Shown piece after piece: positions 37,032 to 45,944 of a DNA stretch of 64,000 bases. The number at the start of each line of letters is the position of its first letter. Positions within the stretch are counted from its first letter, which is position 1. The DNA lies in the NCBI GenBank assembly GCA_903842065.1, contig CAIMKZ010000063.1, positions 1 to 64,000 on the forward strand, written 5' to 3'. The notes below the pieces were generated by a model. That model was not told the DNA's origin. It did no database searches and worked only from the letters and a program-made list of their open reading frames with translations. Made by a program: the position numbers and the translations under genes. Origin of the DNA: an uncultured Acidobacteriaceae bacterium (GTDB lineage Bacteria > Acidobacteriota > Terriglobia > Terriglobales > Acidobacteriaceae).

Positions 37032-37194
37032 GCTTGCCATGCGATTGAATTTTATAGGTTTAATGTATTCTCGGTGCCCGGCTGCGCAACCTGAATTGGA
37101 CGCGGAGCCAACGGAACGGCTCTCTTTCGAGAGCCCTCGCACACTTCAAAGGCGGGTTCTTATGATGAGCAAAACACATCTGGCTGGAGAGCCC

Positions 37195-38508
37195 CTACCA
37201 GGTGTAGACCGCAACCACCTGAGGCGGCCCGGGATTCCCGTTAATCACATTGGTCTTCAGCACAAGCTGCGCGTTTTGCTGGGCACGGAAAGCGGGAGGC
37301 AGCAAGCGGGCATATTCTGCGTCGGTCAGCAAACTGCATGCGGAAACGGTCCCGTAGGGCCATAGCCCACCCAAAGACAAAACCCAGTGGCCTGTCTCTG
37401 CATCAAGATAGCGCGAGACAATTGCGTAATCGACGTCTGCGCGCTCTCGGGTGTCTGCCACGGTCCACTTCCGGCTGGATGGATTCTGAGAATCCTGTAT
37501 CCACCTGGCACGTGTGACAGGATCGACACGCTCGCTATAGCGAAGCTTCGAAAGCAGAATCAGGGACCATGGGTTTATCCCGCCGATAATCACGACGGGT
37601 TCGTGGCGCAGGTCATCGAAACTCAGCTCGGAGGATCGTCTCAGGATCGTCTGTTTGCCATGGAGAGCGATCCGATCCGTGATTTTATTGGCGAGAAAGG
37701 CGTCAACTGCGGGGAAATAGGCTGCGAAGATGGGCGAATTATCCTTCTGAGGCATCTCTCGCGAAGCGATCACTCGGGCGACCAGATCCAAAGGCTCAAC
37801 ACCCTGCGCCCTTGCCTCGGTCGGCCAATCATCACCGGAGATCAACAAAGTCAAAGGCGCCTGCTGTCGCGTCAGCGGTTCCCAAATCGCAAATTCGGCA
37901 ATATTGGATGATTTAGAGCGGATCAGCAATACAACGGCTATAAGAATCGCGAGTACACCGGCAGTGACCCATAGCATCGGCTTGCGCCAAAGGCCTCTGG
38001 GCAGTGTGGCAGGAGCCTCGCCCGTGCTGGTAGTAACTCCAGGGCGGCCATCTGGGGATTCAAGGTTCTTTGCCGTCAGTATTACTTCTGAGGTTTCCGG
38101 TGTGGAGGGGAGAGAATCGAAATCGAATTTGGGAAGGTAACTCCCCGCGACCAGACGAATTTTGACCGTGTGGCGACGGCTCGGATCCTGATACCACTGC
38201 CCCAGTCGCTTACGAATCTCATTGGCGGTGATCCGGACTATTGGGTCAGTTGCTGTATCGTAACTGGCGACCCGGCCGAAGACCTCTGCGCCCAGCGTGC
38301 GCTCTTTCATGCCGTCGTGATCTCCGGCGAGAGCATGTTCGACCAGACGCCGTAACAGCGCTTGACAACGCTTACTGCTACTGAATGCATGATCAGCGAG
38401 GATCTGATCCAACTCATCTGTGATGGCCGCGCGTTCGCTATCGCTCCACGACTGGCGCACCGGTTCCTCAACCGGTCTTGGATCGTGATGGATGGGATTC
38501 ACTGCCAT
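37195..38508 (-). CDS. membrane-anchored putative transcriptional regulator
   Basis: 437 aa, same architecture as the genes at 18849 and 61599. N-terminal module has LLRRLVEHALAGDHDGMKER, EVFGR-ASYDTATD and VRITANEIRKRLGQWY (about 45-115); one membrane span is at about 176-196 (LWVTAGVLAILIAVVLLI); the outer domain has VVIIGGINPWS, a DTRERADVDYAIVSR stretch, and ends VVAVYTW. It lies between two copies of the repeated operator and is divergent from the TonB receptor at 38989, so it is the prime candidate to bind that element. Cytoplasmic DNA binding with outside sensing is inferred. Confidence 0.65.
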   Translation of the reverse strand: MAVNPIHHDPRPVEEPVRQSWSDSERAAITDELDQILADHAFSSSKRCQALLRRLVEHALAGDHDGMKERTLGAEVFGRVASYDTATDPIVRITANEIRKRLGQWYQDPSRRHTVKIRLVAGSYLPKFDFDSLPSTPETSEVILTAKNLESPDGRPGVTTSTGEAPATLPRGLWRKPMLWVTAGVLAILIAVVLLIRSKSSNIAEFAIWEPLTRQQAPLTLLISGDDWPTEARAQGVEPLDLVARVIASREMPQKDNSPIFAAYFPAVDAFLANKITDRIALHGKQTILRRSSELSFDDLRHEPVVIIGGINPWSLILLSKLRYSERVDPVTRARWIQDSQNPSSRKWTVADTRERADVDYAIVSRYLDAETGHWVLSLGGLWPYGTVSACSLLTDAEYARLLPPAFRAQQNAQLVLKTNVINGNPGPPQVVAVYTW

Positions 38509-38625
38509 GTGACGCTGTGTGTTGTAGGTCTGAACGCAAGCGAAATTCTAGCATGGTAACAATTTGGACGCCAGCTCGCCTCGCGTTTCATAGCATAAAG
38601 CGCACAAAAGAAACAGAAAACTGCG

Positions 38626-38707
38626 GTACTGTACAGGCCGCTGAAGTCGGTGTTTGTGCACAGTACCGTACCGAACGTAGACAGCCAATTTTTCTCGCAC
38701 CTACAAT
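38626..38707 (+). promoter_or_regulatory. repeated operator plus promoter, copy 3 (TonB receptor 38989)
   Basis: GTACTGTAC at 38626-38634, 23 nt, right block 38658-38684 (27 bp identical to the other copies). -35-like TAGACA is at 38678-38683, 18 nt, then -10-like TACAAT at 38702-38707. It lies in the 480-bp divergent gap between the regulator and the TonB receptor; predicted leader about 275 nt. Confidence 0.78.
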
Positions 38708-38988
38708 CCGTGAGTTATTGGCAGCATTTTTTCACGGCTTTGTCATCCTTGCATTCTTCACGGGATCAGGAACTACGACTACTGTGGCGAACCCGCTTTT
38801 GAGAATATGTGCAAACTGATCCCATTTTAGATAAGTTCCTTGTACTTGCAGGGGGCATTGCATAGCACTTCGGGAGGCAGGCGGATAGGCCTGCTCCGAG
38901 TCCGAGCCTGGGCTGCACTCGCGTGTCTATCAGCAGTGGGCAGCTCCGTGATGAAACCAGGTAACAAAAACGTGAGGCAAGATCAACC

Positions 38989-41900
38989 ATGAAAACAAAT
39001 GTTCAATTATCTGAGGCCAGAATCCTTAGGAAGAGCCCGGTGCTGATGATCACGGCGATCCTTGGGATCCTAATCGTGGTAATGAGTAACCTCTCGCCTT
39101 CCCCCCTCCAGGCGCAAACCTTCTATGGAACGATCACAGGAACGGTAATGGATGCGTCGGGGGGCGTGATTCCCAACGCTACCGTGACTGCAATCAATAT
39201 CGGCACCAACGAATCCCGCACCATGAAGACGAGCGCGGCGGGCGAATACCGCTTCGTTAACCTTGTACCCACAACCTACAGGGTTGAGATTGTAGCGACG
39301 AACTTCAAGAAGTTTGTGCAGGCCAGCGTTCCAGTGCTGGTTGATTCCTCGATCCGCGTGGACGCCAAGCTGGAAATCGGCGCGGCGAGCGAGACCGTCG
39401 AAGTGACGACGCAGCCTCCCATGCTTCAGACCGAGTCAGGCTCGGTGGGCGCCCAGGTTGAGAGCAAGACCGTGCAGGGCATGCCCCTGAACGGCCGCAA
39501 CACCATGAACCTGCTCACGCTGGTTCCGGGTGTCATCGCCGGGAGCAATTCAGCCGGCCCGGTGGGCGGCAACAGCGGCAACTCGCATACCCAGATCAAC
39601 GGCTTTGGCAACTACGCCATCGCCGGCGGCATCGGCAACGAAAGCGGCAACTATGTGGATGGCGCTCCCGCGAATATGCTGGGCACCAACGTGGTGGGCC
39701 TGATCCTGAGCCAGGACGTGGTGCAGGAGTTCAAGATCTCGATGAACGCGGTCAGCGCGGACTTTGGGCGCTTTGGCGGCGGCGTGGTTGAGATGACCAG
39801 CAAATCCGGTTCCAACCAGTTCCACGGCACGGGGTACGAGTACGTGCGCAACACCATGTTGAATGCATTGCCGTTCTACTCCAAGTGGGGATTGGCCTCA
39901 GGCGTCAATCCGACCGCTCCGCCCTACCATCAGAACCAGTACGGCGGCACCATCGGCGGGCCGATCTGGAAGAACAGGATCTTCGGCTTCTTCGGCATCG
40001 AGAATTACGTGCAGCACGTCTCGGCCAGCGGCAACGGCGTGGTGCCCACGGCCATCATGCGCGGCCAGAGCACCAACTATCCGAACATGGCCATCTTCAA
40101 CCACCGGATCGTCGATAATTCCACCAAGGGCTGCGCGATCGTGAAAGATCCCATGGGCGCGGGCACAAATACCTGGGGTGTGCCGTCGAGCTGCTGGGAT
40201 GCCTCCGCGCAGGTCATGAAGCAGTTCTATCCGCTGCCCAACAACCCGGCCTTCAGCCAGGACGACCTCACCCCCAACAAGGGCGGCCAGAACGACTGGC
40301 TGGCGCTAGACCATGTCGGCAACACTACGCTCAACTACAGCGTGCGCGGGGATGCGAATATCAGCAGCAAGCAGCGCCTCTTCGGCCGCTACTCGGTGTG
40401 GAGCATCCAGGACATTCCGCAGGATAACTATGCCACCGCCTCCCCGGCCCTGCCCTTCAATCACACCTTCGGGCAGACGCGGTTCTTCAACCACGGCATT
40501 ACGGTAGGCGACACCTACACGGTGAACCAGAACACGGTCGCCGACATCCGCCTCTCCTGGGACCGGATGACGCAGTTTAACTTTCCCGTGCCGGAACACA
40601 ACAAGATGGATGAGTCCAAGTTCGGCCCGGCCTATGCCACCATCGCAAACACCGAGACCTTCCACAACCAGCCGACGATCACTTTCGGAGCCGGAAACAA
40701 TTATTCTTACCAGCTCACGGTTCCCATGCAGGCCGCCCAGACCGACATCTATGAAAACTTCACGCTGAATGCCAGCGTGGTGAAGATCGTGGGCAGGCAT
40801 ACGTTCAAGGTCGGCGGCGAAACGACGCTGCGTAACCACAGCGGCATCGGCAACTTCGCCTACTACGGTGGATACTTTGTGTTCTCGCCGCACGAGACGG
40901 GTGCGCCAAACGGAAGCGGAGGTTTGACTTCCGCGACAGGCGACGAGTACGCCTCGTTCATGCTCGGCGCCTACGACAGCCTGATCTGGCAGACACAGAA
41001 GAACGCCTTCGCCATTAACTGGTCGCACGCGCTGTTTGTAACCGATACATGGCGCTTGGGCCAGAACCTGACCGTCAATCTGGGCGCGCGCTGGGAGTAC
41101 CCGGGCGGCATCTACGAGAAGAAGGACCGCGACGCGGTATTTCTTCCCGCTGTAACCGATCCGAATACGAACGCTTCAAGCCCCGCTGGTAATCCAAACC
41201 CGCAGAATGTACCGGGAACTCTGGCCCTTGTGAACACGCCCCTATCGCCGGGACGGGGCCTTTCGCCGGCCCACAATAACCTCGTTGGGCCGCGCATCAG
41301 CTTCGCGGAGCGCCTGAAATGGGATTCGGTCATTCGCGGCGGATATGGCATCAGCTACCTGCCGCCGGATATGCCGGTGGGCCTGATGGCCTTCAACTCG
41401 CCGGTCAACGGCTATCAAACCAATAACGTCGTTGGCTACACTGGAAACACCATGGCCGCGCCGGGCTACTTCCTGGCGAACCCGCTGCCCGCGACTGCGC
41501 CGACCGGATACCTGAATGCGTATCCGAACGGCTTGTCCCAGCCTCCAGGAAGAACCGACCCCAATCCAACCCACCTGTATCTGGGTAACTCGATCGCTGT
41601 GCCGATGAAGGACACGCGCTATCCCTATATGCAGCAGTGGAACGTGGCCTTCAGCAAGCAGTGGAAGGGTGACCTGCTCACCGAAGTCGCCTACATGGGC
41701 TCCAAGGGAACCCATCTGCCCGATGCCGGCGTCACTGTCTCCGGACAGAACGGCCTGAGCGGATTGGGAATTGACCAGCTCGACCCGAAGTATTACTACC
41801 TGGGGACTAGTGTCCTGGGATCGAACAAGGCAGCCGATTACACGACCGCCTTCGGGCCGGGAGTGACCTCCTGCCCGCGCTACAACGGAACGAACACCCT

Positions 41901-42867
41901 GAAAGGCACGCCCCTCGTCATTCCGGTCTATCAGTGCCTGGAGGCGTTCCCACAATTCTCCAATGTCATCAACATCAACAGTAACGGCGGCAGCACGCAC
42001 TACAGCGCCGTCTACGTCAGCGTACAGAAGCGCTTCCGCTCCGGCGGCGTAATCAACGGCAGCTACACCCGCTCCAAGGCCATTGGCGACACCGACCAGC
42101 CCGGAACCGGCAACAACTTCCAGAACTTCTACGATCGCGCCTCTGAGAAGAGCGTTTCGTCCTTCGACATTCCCAACCGCATGGTAGTCAGCTACGTGAT
42201 CGATCTGCCCTTCGGCAAGAATCAGAAGTGGCTGAACCAGGGCGGCGCGCTTAACTACATTGCGGGCGGCTGGCAGGTGAACGGCATCGCCTCGATGCAG
42301 AGCGGCGCAGCCTTCGCCTTTACCTACACCAACCCGGGCTTCCTGTTCACGCAGGGCAAGGGTAACGCCGGAACCTCGCGTCCCGATCTGCTGGCCGGAT
42401 GCGACCTGAAGGGCTCGGGCGGAAACGTCTACCAGAAACTCATGACGCAGGGCACAGGCAAGTCGTGGTTCAACGCATCGTGTGTTGTGCCTCCGGGCGT
42501 GACCACCGCTAACACGATCACCAGCGGGGGTAACCCAGCCGGAAGCGGACTAACGGTTGCTACAACGGGAACCCCCAACCTGCTCGCCTTCGGCAATGCG
42601 CCGCGCGCAGTCAATTCGGTTCGCGGCCCCATCAACCAGAACTGGGATCTCGCGCTTTCGAAGACGACCCCGATCTGGGAGCACGTGAACCTGCTGCTCC
42701 GCGCCGAGGTCTTCGACCTGTGGAATCACCCCACCGTCGGCAATGCCACTGGCGCGTTTAACTCGGGAGCCGCTAATGGCCTCGGCTACGTCAACCCCAA
42801 CAACATCGCCAATGCCGGAACCGGCGGCATGCGCTTAATTCAGCTCAGCGGACGCATCACGTTCTAA
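38989..42867 (+). CDS. Oar-like TonB-dependent receptor
   Basis: 1292 aa. Signal peptide about 1-43, carboxypeptidase-regulatory domain (YGTITGTVMDASGGVIPNATV), plug with MPLNGRNTMNLLTLVPGV, barrel ending LSGRITF. GAGG lies about 11 nt before the ATG. It shares the repeated promoter element with the receptor at 29976 and is divergent from the regulator at 37195. It is followed by the 11-gene hydrolase run, for which it probably imports or recognises the substrate. Confidence 0.94.
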   Translation: MKTNVQLSEARILRKSPVLMITAILGILIVVMSNLSPSPLQAQTFYGTITGTVMDASGGVIPNATVTAINIGTNESRTMKTSAAGEYRFVNLVPTTYRVEIVATNFKKFVQASVPVLVDSSIRVDAKLEIGAASETVEVTTQPPMLQTESGSVGAQVESKTVQGMPLNGRNTMNLLTLVPGVIAGSNSAGPVGGNSGNSHTQINGFGNYAIAGGIGNESGNYVDGAPANMLGTNVVGLILSQDVVQEFKISMNAVSADFGRFGGGVVEMTSKSGSNQFHGTGYEYVRNTMLNALPFYSKWGLASGVNPTAPPYHQNQYGGTIGGPIWKNRIFGFFGIENYVQHVSASGNGVVPTAIMRGQSTNYPNMAIFNHRIVDNSTKGCAIVKDPMGAGTNTWGVPSSCWDASAQVMKQFYPLPNNPAFSQDDLTPNKGGQNDWLALDHVGNTTLNYSVRGDANISSKQRLFGRYSVWSIQDIPQDNYATASPALPFNHTFGQTRFFNHGITVGDTYTVNQNTVADIRLSWDRMTQFNFPVPEHNKMDESKFGPAYATIANTETFHNQPTITFGAGNNYSYQLTVPMQAAQTDIYENFTLNASVVKIVGRHTFKVGGETTLRNHSGIGNFAYYGGYFVFSPHETGAPNGSGGLTSATGDEYASFMLGAYDSLIWQTQKNAFAINWSHALFVTDTWRLGQNLTVNLGARWEYPGGIYEKKDRDAVFLPAVTDPNTNASSPAGNPNPQNVPGTLALVNTPLSPGRGLSPAHNNLVGPRISFAERLKWDSVIRGGYGISYLPPDMPVGLMAFNSPVNGYQTNNVVGYTGNTMAAPGYFLANPLPATAPTGYLNAYPNGLSQPPGRTDPNPTHLYLGNSIAVPMKDTRYPYMQQWNVAFSKQWKGDLLTEVAYMGSKGTHLPDAGVTVSGQNGLSGLGIDQLDPKYYYLGTSVLGSNKAADYTTAFGPGVTSCPRYNGTNTLKGTPLVIPVYQCLEAFPQFSNVININSNGGSTHYSAVYVSVQKRFRSGGVINGSYTRSKAIGDTDQPGTGNNFQNFYDRASEKSVSSFDIPNRMVVSYVIDLPFGKNQKWLNQGGALNYIAGGWQVNGIASMQSGAAFAFTYTNPGFLFTQGKGNAGTSRPDLLAGCDLKGSGGNVYQKLMTQGTGKSWFNASCVVPPGVTTANTITSGGNPAGSGLTVATTGTPNLLAFGNAPRAVNSVRGPINQNWDLALSKTTPIWEHVNLLLRAEVFDLWNHPTVGNATGAFNSGAANGLGYVNPNNIANAGTGGMRLIQLSGRITF

Positions 42868-42903
42868 CCGTGCAACTGAATATCACACACTTCTCTTAAC
42901 CCG

Positions 42904-42933
42904 GCCGGAGGACGCCTACAGGGGTCCTCCGGC
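42904..42933 (+). terminator. hairpin after TonB receptor
   Basis: GCCGGAGGAC/GTCCTCCGGC with a 10-nt loop, no strong T-run. Probable terminator; the remaining gap to 43197 has no gene. Confidence 0.6.
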
Positions 42934-43135
42934 TCAACAACGACAGCGGTATTTAACAGCCCCCGGCGTGCTTGTAAGCCTGTATGAAGTAGCCGCGTGT
43001 CAGCAGCACTCTCCGAAGAGTAGAAGTGATTCGGTCGAGGGTGGCCTCATTGGCCGTGCTCTACGCACGGAAAACTTTCTGACGCAATTATGGAAACATC
43101 CTGCAGGGCATGTACGTCTGACAAATGACCACTAG

Positions 43136-43160
43136 CGAATGTGCAACCAATGCACATTCG
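43136..43160. promoter_or_regulatory. palindromic operator before the DoxX gene run
   Basis: Perfect inverted repeat CGAATGTGCA-N5-TGCACATTCG, 36 bp before the ATG at 43197. A degenerate relative lies at about 44493-44530, between the second DoxX gene and the first HbpS-like gene (TGTGC-GAACCAGTGC...ATTCCGGAAGT). Candidate operator for the 43-55 kb run. Confidence 0.55.
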
Positions 43161-43196
43161 TGCGTTCCGGAAGTGTAAGCGAAGAGAGGGAAGTAT

Positions 43197-43904
43197 ATGA
43201 GTGCAGTACAGCTAGTTCAGCGCTGGGTATGGCGGCTCTATCACGTGGATGAAAACTCCAAGGCCACCGATATTGGTCTGTTGATTCTTCGCGTTCTGGT
43301 AGGCGTTTGCCTGATCTTCCACCATGGCGCAGAGAAGCTTTATTCCTTCAACGAATTATTGACCCATCCGGTTATGAACCCGATCGGCATCGGCGTTGTC
43401 CCATCCACCATTTTTGCCGGCTTTGCCGATGGGGTCTGCGCGCTGATGGTCCTGCTCGGACTGTTTTCGCGCTATGCGGCGTTCTTTGCTCTGATCTGCC
43501 TCAATACTGTGTGGTGGCTCATCAACAATGGCCTGAAGCGCTTGCTGTGGCTACCCATTCCGGCGGCCGGAGCACGCGGTGTGGCGGGCGCAGGACGCAT
43601 GGGCCAAATAGCAGGTGGACCAGGCGGTCCAGGCGGCGGCACAGGAGGCCCCGGTCACATGGCAGCACAGGGTGCGCTACATGTGGGGCAGGCGGCAGCA
43701 CAGGGCGCGCAGCATGTGGGGGAGGCGGCGGCCCAGGGCGCGCAGCAATTAGCCCGTGTCGTCCACTCGCTGCCCAACTACCTGAACGTACCAATATATA
43801 TTCTCGGGTTCCTGGTGATTTTCATCGCTGGCCCAGGGCGTTACAGCCTGGACAAGATGCTGGAAGCGAAGATGCGCAAGAAGGCGGCAGCTTCGGCCGA
43901 CTAG
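43197..43904 (+). CDS. DoxX-family membrane protein with Gly/Ala repeat insert
   Basis: 235 aa, four membrane helices of DoxX type (LLILRVLVGVCLIFHHGAEKL split near 28-48, GFADGVCALMVLLGLFSRYAA, and a last one before AGPGRYSLDK). An insert at about 123-187 carries GGPGGPGGG and then three 11-residue repeats of the form AAQGAxHVGxA, between helices three and four. DoxX proteins are subunits of membrane oxidoreductases such as thiosulfate:quinone oxidoreductase, but most have unknown roles. First gene of the run. Confidence 0.8.
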   Translation: MSAVQLVQRWVWRLYHVDENSKATDIGLLILRVLVGVCLIFHHGAEKLYSFNELLTHPVMNPIGIGVVPSTIFAGFADGVCALMVLLGLFSRYAAFFALICLNTVWWLINNGLKRLLWLPIPAAGARGVAGAGRMGQIAGGPGGPGGGTGGPGHMAAQGALHVGQAAAQGAQHVGEAAAQGAQQLARVVHSLPNYLNVPIYILGFLVIFIAGPGRYSLDKMLEAKMRKKAAASAD

Positions 43905-44004
43905 CGTCGAGCCGGCGCATGCACTTGTGTGCCGCGCGGCCCGCAACGGCGCAGCAGGTCACCGATATAAGTTCACCGCTTCAATGGCAAGAGAGGATTG
44001 GAAT

Positions 44005-44475
44005 ATGGCATTACCGAAATTGTTTCATGTGAATCAAGACTCGCCGACCGCCGATTGGGCGCTTCTGATAGTAAGGATCCTCATCGGATACAACCTGTTC
44101 CTCAACAGTGGACTTCCGAAGTTGCTCCATCTTTCAAGCTTGATGGAAGCCAATGTAGAAGGTCTTGGCAGCCTGAGTGCTGTTGTCATGCTGTACGCTG
44201 CGTTCGCCCTAGGCATCTGTCCCCTGCTTGTATTTATCGGGCTGGCTACTCGTTACGCGGCGTTCTTCGCAATGATCGCGCTGGCGGGCACGGGCATCTT
44301 CATAGACCATTTCTTCACGTTGAACTATCTTGATCCGGGCCACAACAGCCATCCTGAGGTCGTGTGGCTGTTCTGGGCGTGCTACTTGGCGGTGATCTTC
44401 ACTGGCCCTGGCCGCTTCAGCCTCGACCGGATCATTTCCAGATCATCCCGCCAAACCCGGCACGCTGCTGCTTAG
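44005..44475 (+). CDS. DoxX-family membrane protein
   Basis: 156 aa, four helices, with LLIVRILIGYNLFLNSGLPKL early and FTGPGRFSLDRI at the end, the conserved DoxX tail seen also in the preceding gene. It lacks that gene's Gly/Ala insert. The ATG at 44005 has GAGG 9 nt upstream; longer frames are rejected. The two DoxX proteins may form a heteromer. Confidence 0.82.
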   Translation: MALPKLFHVNQDSPTADWALLIVRILIGYNLFLNSGLPKLLHLSSLMEANVEGLGSLSAVVMLYAAFALGICPLLVFIGLATRYAAFFAMIALAGTGIFIDHFFTLNYLDPGHNSHPEVVWLFWACYLAVIFTGPGRFSLDRIISRSSRQTRHAAA

Positions 44476-44663
44476 AGAGATTGAGATTTGGCCAAGTGTG
44501 CGAACCAGTGCATTCCACGGCCCGATTCCGGAAGTATTTGACTCAGTCAACTAGTGCATCGGCCCGATCACGCTGAAGTTCTACCACTTCGATAACAGGC
44601 GGCTGGTTCCAGATAAGAATTGGCCCGCTAAATCTCCCGGATTACAGAAAGAAGGAGAAAAGC

Positions 44664-45158
44664 ATGCATCTTCGTCTCATACATCTTGTATTGCCAGTGG
44701 CATTGCTCGGGGCATTTCCTGTGGCGAGAGCCCAAGACGAGAAGTTGGTTATCAAGAAAGAACTTTCCCTGCGCCTTGAGATCGAAGCTGCGCAAGCTGC
44801 CATCGACGCCTGCGCGGCCAAGAAGGTTGCGGTCCACGTGATTGTCATGGATCCCGACGCCAACGTCCGATTGCTGCTGATCCCCGACGGTGCCCACTAC
44901 GACACGTTAGACGGCGCACGCGGTAAAGGATATACAGCAGCAATGACTGGAGAGCCGACCATCAATCTGATGAATCGGCGTGGCGACAATCCCCCGACAC
45001 TGCCCAAGGATCCCAAGATGGTGTTTCTGGGTGGAGCGGTACCGATCAAGATCGGCACCGAGATCATTGGTGTGCTGTCGGCCGGCGGGGGAGCTCCCGC
45101 GCAGGACGCGGAGTGCGCGCAGGCAGGCGTGGACAAAATTCGGCCTTACCTGAAGTAA
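44664..45158 (+). CDS. HbpS/GlcG-family exported protein
   Basis: 164 aa. Signal peptide about 1-23, then one HbpS/GlcG domain: LEIEAAQAAIDACAAKK, VIVMDPDANVRLLL, GYTAAMTG, GGAVPIKIGTEIIGVLSAGG. Characterised members bind haem (HbpS) or lie in glycolate and propanediol operons. Role here unknown; it may handle a cofactor or aromatic ligand. It is followed after 31 bp by a paralogue. AAGGAG precedes the ATG. Confidence 0.86.
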   Translation: MHLRLIHLVLPVALLGAFPVARAQDEKLVIKKELSLRLEIEAAQAAIDACAAKKVAVHVIVMDPDANVRLLLIPDGAHYDTLDGARGKGYTAAMTGEPTINLMNRRGDNPPTLPKDPKMVFLGGAVPIKIGTEIIGVLSAGGGAPAQDAECAQAGVDKIRPYLK

Positions 45159-45189
45159 ACGGCCGCAGCGAGGATTGGAAGGAGAAGAC

Positions 45190-45837
45190 ATGATTCCATC
45201 GATTGGAAAGATGGCTGTGGCGGTTGCCTTGGCGCTCGCTATACAAACCGCGGTTGGGCAAGGTCCGGGAGGACAGGGTATGGGAAGTCCAGGAGGACAA
45301 GGCCCCGGTGGTCCCGGTGGACAGGCCCTCAACTTGCCGCCAGGCATAGTACGTACGGATGTTTCAACCGTTCGCGCTTTGACATATCAGTATTCCCTGC
45401 AAGCGGCGCAGGCGGCTATCGATGCGTGCGCGGCTACCGATCCCCACATTGCTGTTGTTGTGGTCGACACGGCTGGAAATCCGCGGTTGATCATGGTGGC
45501 CGACGGCGCCAAGTCAAGCCTGGTTGATGCTGCCCGGCGTAAAGGGCACACTGCGGCCGGAGTTCGGCAGGTAACCAGCGTAGAGCAGAAAATCATACAG
45601 GCTAATCCGACGCTGATAATTCCTCCGCAAGCGGACTATCTCATGGCGCCCGGGGGAGTACCCATCCGCGCTGGAACGCAGGTGGTTGGTGGCATCGGCG
45701 TCGAAGGTGGAGATCCGATGGAAGCCGAGAAGTGCGCACAGGTCGGAGTGGACAAGCTGAAAGATGTATTGAATCCCCAGGCTCCCGCTCCCAATGGCCC
45801 AAGCCTAAATGCTCAACCTACCACTATGCCCAAATGA
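45190..45837 (+). CDS. HbpS/GlcG-family exported protein, Gly-rich N-terminus
   Basis: 215 aa. Signal peptide about 1-23, Gln/Gly/Pro-rich collagen-like tract at 24-46, then an HbpS/GlcG domain (YSLQAAQAAIDACAATDP, VVVVDTAGNPRLIMVADGAK, GHTAAGVRQ, GGVPIRAGTQVVGGIGVEGG). The ATG at 45190 has AGGAG 7 nt upstream. Paired with the gene before it; the two may form hetero-oligomers. Confidence 0.86.
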   Translation: MIPSIGKMAVAVALALAIQTAVGQGPGGQGMGSPGGQGPGGPGGQALNLPPGIVRTDVSTVRALTYQYSLQAAQAAIDACAATDPHIAVVVVDTAGNPRLIMVADGAKSSLVDAARRKGHTAAGVRQVTSVEQKIIQANPTLIIPPQADYLMAPGGVPIRAGTQVVGGIGVEGGDPMEAEKCAQVGVDKLKDVLNPQAPAPNGPSLNAQPTTMPK

Positions 45838-45944
45838 GTCAGTGATCCGTACTTCAGCAGCCAAAATCAGTGCTTCGATACAAGGACCGGCACCGCATTT
45901 CATACCTGAAACTTCTACTCATTCTCGAAAGGTGCAAACTTCGT

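Noticed and set aside
29653..38684. The CTGT/ACAG elements as LexA boxes
   Set aside because: LexA boxes have the halves about 8 nt apart; here the inverted halves are 22-23 nt apart and the genes are uptake and esterase genes, not SOS genes.
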